In this document: in pieces, positions 48,112-62,539 of the stretch
Layout: every line of letters starts with the position of its first letter
Numbering within the stretch: the stretch's first letter is position 1
Program-made: the position numbers and the translations under genes
Source: Halictus rubicundus
Taxonomy: Eukaryota; Arthropoda; Insecta; Hymenoptera; Halictidae
NCBI RefSeq assembly: GCF_050948215.1
Contig: NC_135149.1
Coordinates: forward strand, 4,135,001-4,199,000
Direction of reading: 5' to 3'
Length of the DNA stretch: 64,000 nt
Notes under the pieces: generated by a model
What the model was told of the DNA's origin: nothing
The model's database searches: none
What the model saw: the letters and a program-made list of their open reading frames with translations, nothing else

Positions 48112-51100
48112 CTTTCGTCTATCCTATCCAATCCCCTATCCTATCCTCTATCCTATCCTATCCTCTATCCTATCCTATCCTCTATCCTATCCTATCCTCT
48201 ATCCTATCCTATCCTCTATCCTATCCTATCCTATCCTCTATCCTATCCTATCCTCTATCCTATCCTATCCTCTATCCTATCCTATCCTCTATCCTATCCT
48301 ATCCTATCCTCTATCCTATCCTATCCTCTATCCTATCCTATCCTCTATCCTATCCTATCCTCTATCATATCCTATCCTCTATCCTATCCTATCCTCTACC
48401 CTATCCTATCCTCTATCCTATCCTATCCTCTATCCTATCCTATCCTCTATCCTATCCTATCCTCTATCCTATCTTATCCTCTATAATATCGTTTCCTCTG
48501 TCCTATCCTGTCCTCTATCCTATAATATCATCTATCCTATCCTATCCTCTATCCTATCCTATCCTATCCTCTACCGTCTCCTATCCTGTATCCGATCCAA
48601 TCCCCTATCGTATCCTCTATCCTATCGTATTCTCCATCCTATCCTCTATCCTATCGTATACTCTATCCTATCCAATACTCTATCCTATCCTCTATCGTAT
48701 CCTATCCTCTATCCTATCCAATCCTATATCCTATACTCTATCCTATCCTTTCCGCTATCCTATCTTATCCTCTATCCTATCCTATCCCCCATCCTATCCT
48801 ATCCTCTTTCCTATAATATCATCTATCCTATCCTATCCTGTATCGTATCCAATCCCCAATCCTATCCTCTATCCTATCCTATCCTCTATCGTATCCTATC
48901 CTGTATCCGATCAAATCCCGTATCCTATCCTATTCTCTATCCTATCCTCTATCGTATCGTATCCTCTATCCTATTCAATCCTATATCCTATCATCTATCC
49001 TATCCTCTATCCTATCCAATCCGCTATCCTATCCTCTATCCTATCCTATCCTCTATCCTATCCTATTCTCTATCCTATCCTGTCCTCTATCCTGCAATAT
49101 CATCTATCCTATCCTATTCTCTATCCTAACCTATCCTATCCTCTACCGTCTCCTATCCTGTACCCGATCCAATCCCCTATCGTATCCTCTATCCTATCCT
49201 ATTCTCTATCCTATCCTATCCTCTATCCTATCCTATACTCTATCCTATCCTATCCTCTTTCCTATAATATCATCTATCCTATCCTATCCTCTATTGTATC
49301 CAATCCCCAATCCTATCCTCTATCCTATCGTATCCTGTATCGTATCCTATCCTGTATCCGATCCAATCCCCTGTCCTATCCTATTCTCTATCCTATCCTC
49401 TATCGTATCGTATCCTCTATCCTATCCAATCCTCTATCCTATCATCTATCCTATCCTCTATCCTATCATTTATCCTATCCAATCCGCTATCCTATCCTCT
49501 ATCCTATCCTATCCTCTATCCTATCCTGTCCTCTATCCTGCAATATCATCTATCCTATCCTATTCTCTATACTATCCTATCCTATCTTCTTCCGTCTCCT
49601 ATCCTGTATCCGATCCAATCCCCTATCGCCTCCTCTATCCTATTCTATATTCTATCCTATCCTTTCCGCCATCCTACCCTATCGTGTCCTCTATCAAATC
49701 CTATCCTCTATCCTATCCAATCCCCTATCCTATACTGTATCATATACTATCATCTATCCTATCATATCCTCTATCCTATTCTATACTCTATCCTATCCTT
49801 TCCGCTATCCTATCCTATCCTCTATCCTATCCAATCCTCTATCAAATCCTATCCTCTATCCTATCCAATCCCCTATGATATACTGTATCATATACTATCA
49901 TCTATCCTATCATATCCTCTATCCTATTCTATACTCTATCCTATCCTTTCCGCTATCCTATCCTATCCTCTATCCTATCCTATCCTCTATCCTATCCTAT
50001 CCTCTATCCTATCCTATCCTCTATCCTATCCAATCGCCTATAATATACTCTGACATATCCTATCATATATCCTATCATATCCTCTATCCTATTCTATACT
50101 CTATCCTATCCTTTCCGCTATCCTATCCTATCCCCTCGTCTATCCTATCCAATCCCCTATCCTATCCTCTATCTGATCCTATCCTCTATCCTATCCTATC
50201 CTCTATCCTGTCATATCCTCTATCCTATCCTATCCTCTATCCTATAATACCCTCTATCCTATCCTGTCCTCTTTCCTATCCTATCCTCAATCCTATCCTA
50301 TCTTCTATCCTATCGTATCCTCTATCCTATCCAATCCCCTATCCTATCCAATCCTCTATCCTATCCTATCCTCTATAATATCGTATCCTCTATCATATCC
50401 TATCCTCTTTCCTATAATATCATCTATCCTATCCTATCCTCTATCCTATCCTAGCCTCTATCCTATCCTATCCTCTAGCCTATCCTATCCTCCATCCTAT
50501 CCTATACTCTATCCTATCCAATCCCCTATCCTATCCTCTATAGGACCCTATCATCTATCCTATCCTATCCTCCATCCTATCCAATCCGCTATCCTATCCT
50601 CTATCCTATCCTAGCCTCTATCCTATCCTATCCTCTAGCCTATCCTATCCTCCATCCTATCCTATCCTCTATCCTATCCTATCCTCTATCCTATCCTATC
50701 CTCTATCCTATCCTGTCCTCTATCCTGCAATATCATCTATCCTATCCTATTCTCTATCCTATCCTATCCTATCTTCTTCCGTCTCCTATCCTGTATCCGA
50801 TCCAATCCCCTATCGCCTCCTCTATCCTATTCTATATTCTATCCTATCCTTTCCGCCATCCTACCCTATCGTGTCCTCTATCAAATCCTATCCTCTATCC
50901 TATCCAATCCCCTATCCTATACTGTATCATATACTATCATCTATCCTATCATATCCTCTATCCTATTCTATACTCTATCCTATCCTTTCCGCTATCCTAT
51001 CCTATCCTCTATCCTATCCTATCCTCTATCCTATCCTATCCTCTATCCTATCCTATCCTCTATCCTATCCTATCCTCTATAATACCCAATCGCCTATAAT

Positions 51101-52780
51101 ATACTCTGACATATCCTATCATATATCCTATCATATCCTCTATCCTATTCTATACTCTATCCTATCCTTTCCGCTATCCTATCCTATCCCCTCGTCTATC
51201 CTATCCAATCCCCTATCCTATCCTCTATCTGATCCTATCCTCTATCCTATCCTATCCTCTATCCTGTCATATCCTCTATCCTATCCTATCCTCTATCCTA
51301 TAATACCCTCTATCCTATCCTGTCCTCTTTCCTATCCTATCCTCAATCCTATCCTATCTTCTATCCTATCGTATCCTCTATCCTATCCAATCCCCTATCC
51401 TATCCAATCCTCTATCCTATCCTATCCTCTATAATATCGTATCCTCTATCATATCCTATCCTCTTTCCTATAATATCATCTATCCTATCCTATCCTCTAT
51501 CCTATCCTAGCCTCTATCCTATCCTATCCTCTAGCCTATCCTATCCTCCATCCTATCCTATACTCTATCCTATCCAATCCCCTATCCTATCCTCTATAGG
51601 ACCCTATCATCTATCCTATCCTATCCTCCATCCTATCCTATCCTCTATCCTCTCCTATCCTCTATCCTATCCTGTCCTCTATCTTATCCTATACTCTATC
51701 CTATCCTATCCTCTATCCTATCCTATCCTCTATTGTATCCTGTCCTCTATCCTATCCTCTATCCTATCCTATCCTATCCTTAATCCTATCCTATCCTCCA
51801 TGCTATCTTATCCTCTATCCTATCGTATCCTGTATCCTATCCCATCCTCTGCCCTATCCTAACATCTATCCTATCATATCCTCTATCCTATCCTATCCAC
51901 TATCCTATCCTATCCTCTATCCTATCCTCTATAATATCGTATCCTCTATCCTATCCTATCCACTATCCTATCCTATCCTCTATCCTATCCTATCCTCTAT
52001 AATATCGTATCCTCTATCATATCCTATCCTCTTTCCTATAATATCATCTATCCTATCCTATCCTCTATCCTATCCTAGCCTCTATCCTATCCTATCCTCT
52101 AGCCTATCCTATCCTCCATCCTATCCTATACTCTATCCTATCCAATCCCCTATCCTATCCTCTATAGGACCCTATCATCTATCCTATCCTATCCTCCATC
52201 CTATCCTATCCTCTATCCTCTCCTATCCTCTATCCTATCCTGTCCTCTATCTTATCCTATACTCTATCCTATCCTATCCTCTATCCTATCCTATCCTCTA
52301 TTGTATCCTGTCCTCTATCCTATCCAATCCTTTATCCTATCCTCTGTCCTATCCTATCCTCTATCCTTTCCTATCCTCTATCCTATCCTCTATCCTATCC
52401 TATCCTATCCTTAATCCTATCCTATCCTCCATGCTATCTTATCCTCTATCCTATCGTATCCTGTATCCTATACCATCCTCTGCCCTATCCTAACATCTAT
52501 CCTATCATATCCTCTATCCTATCCTATCCACTATCCTATCCTATCCTCTATCCTATCCTCTATAATATCGTATCCTCTATCCTATCCTATCCACTATCCT
52601 ATCCTATCCTCTATCCTATCCTATCCTCTATAATATCGTATCCTCTATCATATCCTATCCTCTTTCCTATAATATCATCTATCCTATCCTATCCTCTATC
52701 CTATCCTAGCCTCTATCCTATCCTATCCTCTAACCTATCCTATCCTCTATCCTATCCTATCCTCTATCCTATCCTCTATC
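48107..52780. repeat. Satellite, family B (right of element 3)
   Basis: This continues family B: CTATAGGACCC at ~50538, ~51595 and ~52160, and CTTTCCGCTATCC at several places. 49700-50450 is largely repeated at 50880-51500; the rare CTCTGACATATCC at ~50049 and ~51105 gives a local step of ~1056 bp. The homogeneous 17-bp stretch at 48140-48480 is the most regular array in the window. A 789-codon + strand frame (48009-50378) begins inside the LTR antisense and runs on in satellite; it is not annotated as a gene. Confidence 0.9.
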
Positions 52781-53121
52781 CTATCCTATCCTTAATCCTA
52801 TCCTATACTCCATGCTATCCTATCTTCTATATTATCCTATCCTCTATTTTATCCTATCCTCAATCCTATCCTATCCCATCCTCTGCCCTATCCTATTCTC
52901 TATCCTATCCTGTCCTCTAACCTATATCATCCTCTATCTTATCCTATCCTCTATCCTATCCTATCCCCTATAATATCATATCCTCTATCCTATCCTATCC
53001 TCAATCCTATCCTATCCTATCCTCTGTCCTATAATATCCTCTATCCTATCCTATCCTCTATCCTATCCTATCCTCTATCCTATCCTATCTTCTATATTAT
53101 CCTATCCTCTATTTTATCCTA
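52781..53121. repeat. Satellite, start of family C
   Basis: Transition zone with CTTAATCCTATCCTATACTCC, CTATTTTATCC and CTATATTATCC variants that also occur at the far right of the window (~63800-63860) but rarely in families A and B. Confidence 0.75.
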
Positions 53122-56100
53122 TCCTCAATCCTATCCTATCCTCTATTTATCCTATCCTCAATCCTATCCTATCCTATCCTATCCTCTGTCCTATAATATC
53201 CTCTACCCTATCCTACCCTATATCCTATCCTATCATCTATCCTATTCTGTACCCTTTCCTATCGTCAATCCTATCCTATCCTCTATCCTATCCTATCCTC
53301 TATCCTATCCTATTCTCTATCCTATCCTGTCCTCTATCCTGCAATATCATCTATCCTATCCTATTCTCTATCCTATCCTATCCTATCCTCTACCGTCTCC
53401 TATCCTGTACCCGATCCAATCCCCTATCGTATCCTCTATCCTATCCTATTCTCTATCCTATCCTATCCTCTATCCTATCCTATACTCTATCCTATCCTAT
53501 CCTCTTTCCTATAATATCATCTATCCTATCCTATCCTCTATTGTATCCAATCCCCAATCCTATCCTCTATCCTATCGTATCCTGTATCGTATCCTATCCT
53601 GTATCCGATCCAATCCCCTGTCCTATCCTATTCTCTATCCTATCCTCTATCGTATCGTATCCTCTATCCTATCCAATCCTCTATTATGTCATCTATCCTA
53701 TCCTCTATCCTATCATTTGTCCTATCCAATCCGCTATCCTATCCTCTATCCTATCCTATGCTCTATCCTATAATACCCTCTATCGTATCCTTTCCTCTAT
53801 CCTATTCTATCCTCTATCCTATCCTCTATAATATCGTATCCTCTATCCTATCCTATCCTCTATCCTATACTATCATCTATCCTATGCTGTTCTCTATCCT
53901 ATCCCATCCTCTGCCCTATCCTATACTCTATCCTATCATATCCTCTATCCTATCCCATCCACTATCCTATTCTCTATCCTATCATGTCCTCTATCCTATC
54001 CTATCCGATATCCTATCCTCAATCCTATCCTATCCTCTGCCCTATCCTATCCTCTATCCTACCCTGTCCTCTAACCTATATCATCCTCAATCCTATCCTA
54101 TCCTATCCTCTGTCCTATAATATCCTCTATCCTATCCTACCCTATATCCTATCCTATCCTCTATCCTATCCTATCGTCAATCCTATCCTATCCTTTATGC
54201 TATCCTATCCTCTATCTTATCCTATCGTCTATCCTATCCTATCCTCTATCCTATCCTATCTTCTATCCTATGCTATCCCCTATCCTCTATCCTATCCTAT
54301 CCTCTATCCCATCCATCATCCTATCCTATCCTCTATCCTATAATATCGTCTATCCTATCCTATTCTCTATCCTATCCTATCCTATCCAATCCTCTATCCT
54401 ATCCTCTATAATATCCTATCCTATATCCTATCCTATCTTCTATCCTATCCTATCCTCAATCCTATCCTATCCTCTATCCTACCCTATCCTCTATCCTGTC
54501 CTATCCTCTATCCTATCCTATCTTCTATCCACTATCCTATATCATATCCAATCCTCTATCCTATACTCTATCATATCGAATCCTCTATCCTATACTCTAT
54601 CATATCCTCTATCATATGCTATCCTCAATCGAATCCTATCCTATCGTATTTTGTATCCTATCCCATCCTCTGCCCTATTCTATACTCTATCCTATCATAT
54701 CCTCTATCCTATCCTATCCACTATCCTATCCTATCCTCTATCCTATCCTCTATAATATCGTATCCTCTATCCTATCCTATCCTCTATCCTATCCTATCCT
54801 CTATCCTATCCTATCCTCTATCCTATCCTATCCTATCCTCTATTCTATCCTATCCACTATCCTATCCTATCCTCTATTGTATCCTATCCTCTATCCTATC
54901 CTATCCTCTATCCTATCATATCCTCTATCCTATCCTATCCTCTATCCTATCCTATCCTCTATCCTATCCTATCCTCTATCCTATCATATCCTCTGTCCTA
55001 TCCTATCCTTTATCCTATCCTATCCTCTATCGTATCCTATCCTCTATCCTAACCTATCCTCTATACTGTCCTATCCTCTATCCTATCCTATCCTCTATCC
55101 TATCCTATCCTCTATCCTATCCTATCCTCTATCCTATCCTATCCTGTATCCTATCCCATCCTCTGCCCTATCCTATATTCTATCCTATCCTATTCTCTAT
55201 CCTATCCTCATTCCTATCCTCAAAACTATCCTATCCTCTATCCTATCCTATACTCTATCCTATCATATCCTCTATCCTATCCTATTCTCTATCCTATCCT
55301 ATCGTCAATCCTATCCTATCTTCTATGCTATCCTATCCTCTATCCTATCCTCTATCCTATACTATCCTCTATCCTGTCCTATCCTCTATCCTATCCTCTA
55401 TCCTATCCTCTATCCTATCCTATCCTCTATCCTATAATGTCATCTATCCTATGCTATTCTCTATCCTATCCCATCCTCTGCCCTATCCTATACTCTATCC
55501 TATCATATCCTCTATCCTATCCTATCCACTATCCTATCCTCTATCCTATCCTATCTTCTATACTATCCTATCCTCTATCCTACCCTATCCTCTATACTAT
55601 CCTATCCTATATCCTATCCTATCTTCTATAATATCGTATCCTCTATCCTATCCTATCCTCTATCCTATCCTCTATCCTCTATCCTATCCTATCCTCTATC
55701 CTATCCTATCCTCTATCCTATCCTATCCTGTATCCTATCCCATCCTCTGCCCTATCTTATATTCTATCCTATCCTATTCTCTATCCTATCCTCATTCCTA
55801 TCCTCAAAACTATCCTATCCTCTATCCTATCCTATACTCTATCCTATCATATCCTCTATCCTATCCTATCCACTATCCTATAATATCCACTATCCTATCC
55901 TATCCTCTGTCCTACCCTTTCCTGTATCCTACCCTCTATCCTATTCTATCCTCTATCCTATCCTCTCCTGTATCCTGTCCTATCCTCTATCCTATCCTCT
56001 ATCCTATCCTCTATCCTATCCTATCCTCTATCCTATAATATCATCTATCCTATGCTATTCTCTATCCTATCCCATACTCTGCCCTATCCTATACTCTATC

Positions 56101-57830
56101 CTATCATATCCTCTATCCTATCATATCCTCTATCCTATCATATCCTCTATCCTATCCTATCCACTATCCTATAATATCCTCTATCCTATCCTATACTCTA
56201 CCCTATCCTATCCTCTATAATATCTTATCCTCTATCCTATACTATCCTCTACCCCATAATATCATCTATCCTATGCTATCCTCTACCCTATCCTATCCTC
56301 TGTCCTACCCTTTCCTGTATCCTACCCTCTATCCTATCCTATCCTCAATCCTATCCTATCCACTATCTTATAATATCATCTATCCCATGCTATCCTCTAC
56401 CCTATCCTACCCTATATCCTATCCTATTCTCTATCCTATCCTATCGTCAATCCTATCCTATCTTCTATGCTATCCTATCCTCTATCCTATCCTCTATCCT
56501 ATCCTATCCTCTATCCTGTCCTATCCTCTATCCTATCCTCTATCCTATCCTCTATCCTATCCTATCCTCTATCCTATAATGTCATCTATCCTATGCTATT
56601 CTCTATCCTATCCCATCCTCTGCCCTATCCTATACTCTATCCTATCATATCCTCTATCCTATCCTATCCACTATCCAATCCTCTATCCTATCCTATCTTC
56701 TATACTATCCTATCCTCTATCCTACCCTATCCTCTATACTATCCTATCCTATATCCTATCCTATCTTCTATAATATCGTATCCTCTATCCTATCCTATCC
56801 TCTATCCTATCCTCTATCCTTTATCCTATCCTATCCTCTATCGTATCCTATCCTCTATCCTAACCTATCCTCTATACTATCCTATCCTCTATCCTATCCT
56901 ATCCTCTATCCTATCCTATCCTCTATCCTATCCTATCCTCTATCCTATCCTATCCTGTATCCTATCCCATCCTCTGCCCTATCCTATATTCTATCCTATC
57001 CTATTCTCTATCCTATCCTCATTCCTATCCTCAAACCTATCCTATCCTCTATCCTATCCTATACTCTATCCTATCATATCCTCTATCCTATCCTATCCAC
57101 TATCCTATAATATCCACTATCCTATCCTATCCTCTGTCCTAACCTTTCCTGTATCCTACCCTCTATCCTATCCTATCCTCAATCCTATCCTATCCACTAT
57201 CTTATAATATCATCTATCCCATGCTATCCTCTACCCTATCCTACCCTATATCCTATCCTATTCTCTATCCTATCCTATCGTCAATCCTATCCTATCTTCT
57301 ATGCTATTATATCCCCTATCCTATCCTATCCTCTATCCTATAATATCATCTATCCTATGCTATTCTCTATCCTATCCCATCCTCTGCCCTATCCTATACT
57401 CTATCCTATCATATCCTCTATCCTATCCTATCCTCTATCCTACCCTATCCTCTATACTATCCTATCCTATATCCTATCCTATCTTCTATAATATCGTATC
57501 CTCTATCCTATCCTATCCTCTATCCTATCCTCTATCCTTTATCCTATCCTATCCTCTATCGTATCCTATCCTCTATCCTAACCTATCCTCTATACTATCC
57601 TATCCTCTATCCTATCCTATCCTCTCTCCTATCCTATCCTCTATCCTATCCTATCCTCTATCCTATCCTATCCTGTATCCTATCCCATCCTCTGCCCTAT
57701 CCTATATTCTATCCTATCCTATTCTCTATCCTATCCTCATTCCTATCCTCAAAACTATCCTATCCTCTATCCTATCCTATACTCTATCCTATCATATCCT
57801 CTATCCTATCCTATCCACTATCCTATAATA
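53122..57830. repeat. 4,709-bp tandem duplication, copy 1
   Basis: Every landmark in this segment recurs exactly 4,709 bp further on, for example CTATTTATCCTATCC at ~53143/57852, CTATTATGTCATC at ~53682/58391 and CTATTATATCCCC at ~57304/62013. All long conceptual translations of the two copies are the same. Inside, a shorter ~1,142-bp repeat is visible (ATGCTATCCTATCC at 55325 and 56467). Confidence 0.92.
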
Positions 57831-60800
57831 TCCTCAATCCTATCCTATCCTCTATTTATCCTATCCTCAATCCTATCCTATCCTATCCTATCCTCTGTCC
57901 TATAATATCCTCTACCCTATCCTACCCTATATCCTATCCTATCATCTATCCTATTCTGTACCCTTTCCTATCGTCAATCCTATCCTATCCTCTATCCTAT
58001 CCTATCCTCTATCCTATCCTATTCTCTATCCTATCCTGTCCTCTATCCTGCAATATCATCTATCCTATCCTATTCTCTATCCTATCCTATCCTATCCTCT
58101 ACCGTCTCCTATCCTGTACCCGATCCAATCCCCTATCGTATCCTCTATCCTATCCTATTCTCTATCCTATCCTATCCTCTATCCTATCCTATACTCTATC
58201 CTATCCTATCCTCTTTCCTATAATATCATCTATCCTATCCTATCCTCTATTGTATCCAATCCCCAATCCTATCCTCTATCCTATCGTATCCTGTATCGTA
58301 TCCTATCCTGTATCCGATCCAATCCCCTGTCCTATCCTATTCTCTATCCTATCCTCTATCGTATCGTATCCTCTATCCTATCCAATCCTCTATTATGTCA
58401 TCTATCCTATCCTCTATCCTATCATTTGTCCTATCCAATCCGCTATCCTATCCTCTATCCTATCCTATGCTCTATCCTATAATACCCTCTATCGTATCCT
58501 TTCCTCTATCCTATTCTATCCTCTATCCTATCCTCTATAATATCGTATCCTCTATCCTATCCTATCCTCTATCCTATACTATCATCTATCCTATGCTGTT
58601 CTCTATCCTATCCCATCCTCTGCCCTATCCTATACTCTATCCTATCATATCCTCTATCCTATCCCATCCACTATCCTATTCTCTATCCTATCATGTCCTC
58701 TATCCTATCCTATCCGATATCCTATCCTCAATCCTATCCTATCCTCTGCCCTATCCTATCCTCTATCCTACCCTGTCCTCTAACCTATATCATCCTCAAT
58801 CCTATCCTATCCTATCCTCTGTCCTATAATATCCTCTATCCTATCCTACCCTATATCCTATCCTATCCTCTATCCTATCCTATCGTCAATCCTATCCTAT
58901 CCTTTATGCTATCCTATCCTCTATCTTATCCTATCGTCTATCCTATCCTATCCTCTATCCTATCCTATCTTCTATCCTATGCTATCCCCTATCCTCTATC
59001 CTATCCTATCCTCTATCCCATCCATCATCCTATCCTATCCTCTATCCTATAATATCGTCTATCCTATCCTATTCTCTATCCTATCCTATCCTATCCAATC
59101 CTCTATCCTATCCTCTATAATATCCTATCCTATATCCTATCCTATCTTCTATCCTATCCTATCCTCAATCCTATCCTATCCTCTATCCTACCCTATCCTC
59201 TATCCTGTCCTATCCTCTATCCTATCCTATCTTCTATCCACTATCCTATATCATATCCAATCCTCTATCCTATACTCTATCATATCGAATCCTCTATCCT
59301 ATACTCTATCATATCCTCTATCATATGCTATCCTCAATCGAATCCTATCCTATCGTATTTTGTATCCTATCCCATCCTCTGCCCTATTCTATACTCTATC
59401 CTATCATATCCTCTATCCTATCCTATCCACTATCCTATCCTATCCTCTATCCTATCCTCTATAATATCGTATCCTCTATCCTATCCTATCCTCTATCCTA
59501 TCCTATCCTCTATCCTATCCTATCCTCTATCCTATCCTATCCTATCCTCTATTCTATCCTATCCACTATCCTATCCTATCCTCTATTGTATCCTATCCTC
59601 TATCCTATCCTATCCTCTATCCTATCATATCCTCTATCCTATCCTATCCTCTATCCTATCCTATCCTCTATCCTATCCTATCCTCTATCCTATCATATCC
59701 TCTGTCCTATCCTATCCTTTATCCTATCCTATCCTCTATCGTATCCTATCCTCTATCCTAACCTATCCTCTATACTGTCCTATCCTCTATCCTATCCTAT
59801 CCTCTATCCTATCCTATCCTCTATCCTATCCTATCCTCTATCCTATCCTATCCTGTATCCTATCCCATCCTCTGCCCTATCCTATATTCTATCCTATCCT
59901 ATTCTCTATCCTATCCTCATTCCTATCCTCAAAACTATCCTATCCTCTATCCTATCCTATACTCTATCCTATCATATCCTCTATCCTATCCTATTCTCTA
60001 TCCTATCCTATCGTCAATCCTATCCTATCTTCTATGCTATCCTATCCTCTATCCTATCCTCTATCCTATACTATCCTCTATCCTGTCCTATCCTCTATCC
60101 TATCCTCTATCCTATCCTCTATCCTATCCTATCCTCTATCCTATAATGTCATCTATCCTATGCTATTCTCTATCCTATCCCATCCTCTGCCCTATCCTAT
60201 ACTCTATCCTATCATATCCTCTATCCTATCCTATCCACTATCCTATCCTCTATCCTATCCTATCTTCTATACTATCCTATCCTCTATCCTACCCTATCCT
60301 CTATACTATCCTATCCTATATCCTATCCTATCTTCTATAATATCGTATCCTCTATCCTATCCTATCCTCTATCCTATCCTCTATCCTCTATCCTATCCTA
60401 TCCTCTATCCTATCCTATCCTCTATCCTATCCTATCCTGTATCCTATCCCATCCTCTGCCCTATCTTATATTCTATCCTATCCTATTCTCTATCCTATCC
60501 TCATTCCTATCCTCAAAACTATCCTATCCTCTATCCTATCCTATACTCTATCCTATCATATCCTCTATCCTATCCTATCCACTATCCTATAATATCCACT
60601 ATCCTATCCTATCCTCTGTCCTACCCTTTCCTGTATCCTACCCTCTATCCTATTCTATCCTCTATCCTATCCTCTCCTGTATCCTGTCCTATCCTCTATC
60701 CTATCCTCTATCCTATCCTCTATCCTATCCTATCCTCTATCCTATAATATCATCTATCCTATGCTATTCTCTATCCTATCCCATACTCTGCCCTATCCTA

Positions 60801-62539
60801 TACTCTATCCTATCATATCCTCTATCCTATCATATCCTCTATCCTATCATATCCTCTATCCTATCCTATCCACTATCCTATAATATCCTCTATCCTATCC
60901 TATACTCTACCCTATCCTATCCTCTATAATATCTTATCCTCTATCCTATACTATCCTCTACCCCATAATATCATCTATCCTATGCTATCCTCTACCCTAT
61001 CCTATCCTCTGTCCTACCCTTTCCTGTATCCTACCCTCTATCCTATCCTATCCTCAATCCTATCCTATCCACTATCTTATAATATCATCTATCCCATGCT
61101 ATCCTCTACCCTATCCTACCCTATATCCTATCCTATTCTCTATCCTATCCTATCGTCAATCCTATCCTATCTTCTATGCTATCCTATCCTCTATCCTATC
61201 CTCTATCCTATCCTATCCTCTATCCTGTCCTATCCTCTATCCTATCCTCTATCCTATCCTCTATCCTATCCTATCCTCTATCCTATAATGTCATCTATCC
61301 TATGCTATTCTCTATCCTATCCCATCCTCTGCCCTATCCTATACTCTATCCTATCATATCCTCTATCCTATCCTATCCACTATCCAATCCTCTATCCTAT
61401 CCTATCTTCTATACTATCCTATCCTCTATCCTACCCTATCCTCTATACTATCCTATCCTATATCCTATCCTATCTTCTATAATATCGTATCCTCTATCCT
61501 ATCCTATCCTCTATCCTATCCTCTATCCTTTATCCTATCCTATCCTCTATCGTATCCTATCCTCTATCCTAACCTATCCTCTATACTATCCTATCCTCTA
61601 TCCTATCCTATCCTCTATCCTATCCTATCCTCTATCCTATCCTATCCTCTATCCTATCCTATCCTGTATCCTATCCCATCCTCTGCCCTATCCTATATTC
61701 TATCCTATCCTATTCTCTATCCTATCCTCATTCCTATCCTCAAACCTATCCTATCCTCTATCCTATCCTATACTCTATCCTATCATATCCTCTATCCTAT
61801 CCTATCCACTATCCTATAATATCCACTATCCTATCCTATCCTCTGTCCTAACCTTTCCTGTATCCTACCCTCTATCCTATCCTATCCTCAATCCTATCCT
61901 ATCCACTATCTTATAATATCATCTATCCCATGCTATCCTCTACCCTATCCTACCCTATATCCTATCCTATTCTCTATCCTATCCTATCGTCAATCCTATC
62001 CTATCTTCTATGCTATTATATCCCCTATCCTATCCTATCCTCTATCCTATAATATCATCTATCCTATGCTATTCTCTATCCTATCCCATCCTCTGCCCTA
62101 TCCTATACTCTATCCTATCATATCCTCTATCCTATCCTATCCTCTATCCTACCCTATCCTCTATACTATCCTATCCTATATCCTATCCTATCTTCTATAA
62201 TATCGTATCCTCTATCCTATCCTATCCTCTATCCTATCCTCTATCCTTTATCCTATCCTATCCTCTATCGTATCCTATCCTCTATCCTAACCTATCCTCT
62301 ATACTATCCTATCCTCTATCCTATCCTATCCTCTCTCCTATCCTATCCTCTATCCTATCCTATCCTCTATCCTATCCTATCCTGTATCCTATCCCATCCT
62401 CTGCCCTATCCTATATTCTATCCTATCCTATTCTCTATCCTATCCTCATTCCTATCCTCAAAACTATCCTATCCTCTATCCTATCCTATACTCTATCCTA
62501 TCATATCCTCTATCCTATCCTATCCACTATCCTATAATA
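57831..62539. repeat. 4,709-bp tandem duplication, copy 2
   Basis: Direct head-to-tail copy of 53122-57830 with no difference found in the lines compared. The match ends where this copy continues CTATAATATCCAC while copy 1 runs into CTCAATCC. Confidence 0.92.

Noticed and set aside
48009..50378. 789-codon + strand frame running from the LTR into satellite
   Set aside because: Its first ~33 codons are antisense LTR sequence and the rest is stop-free satellite with the 17-residue repeat pattern. The same happens in all + frames, and there is no protein-like composition.
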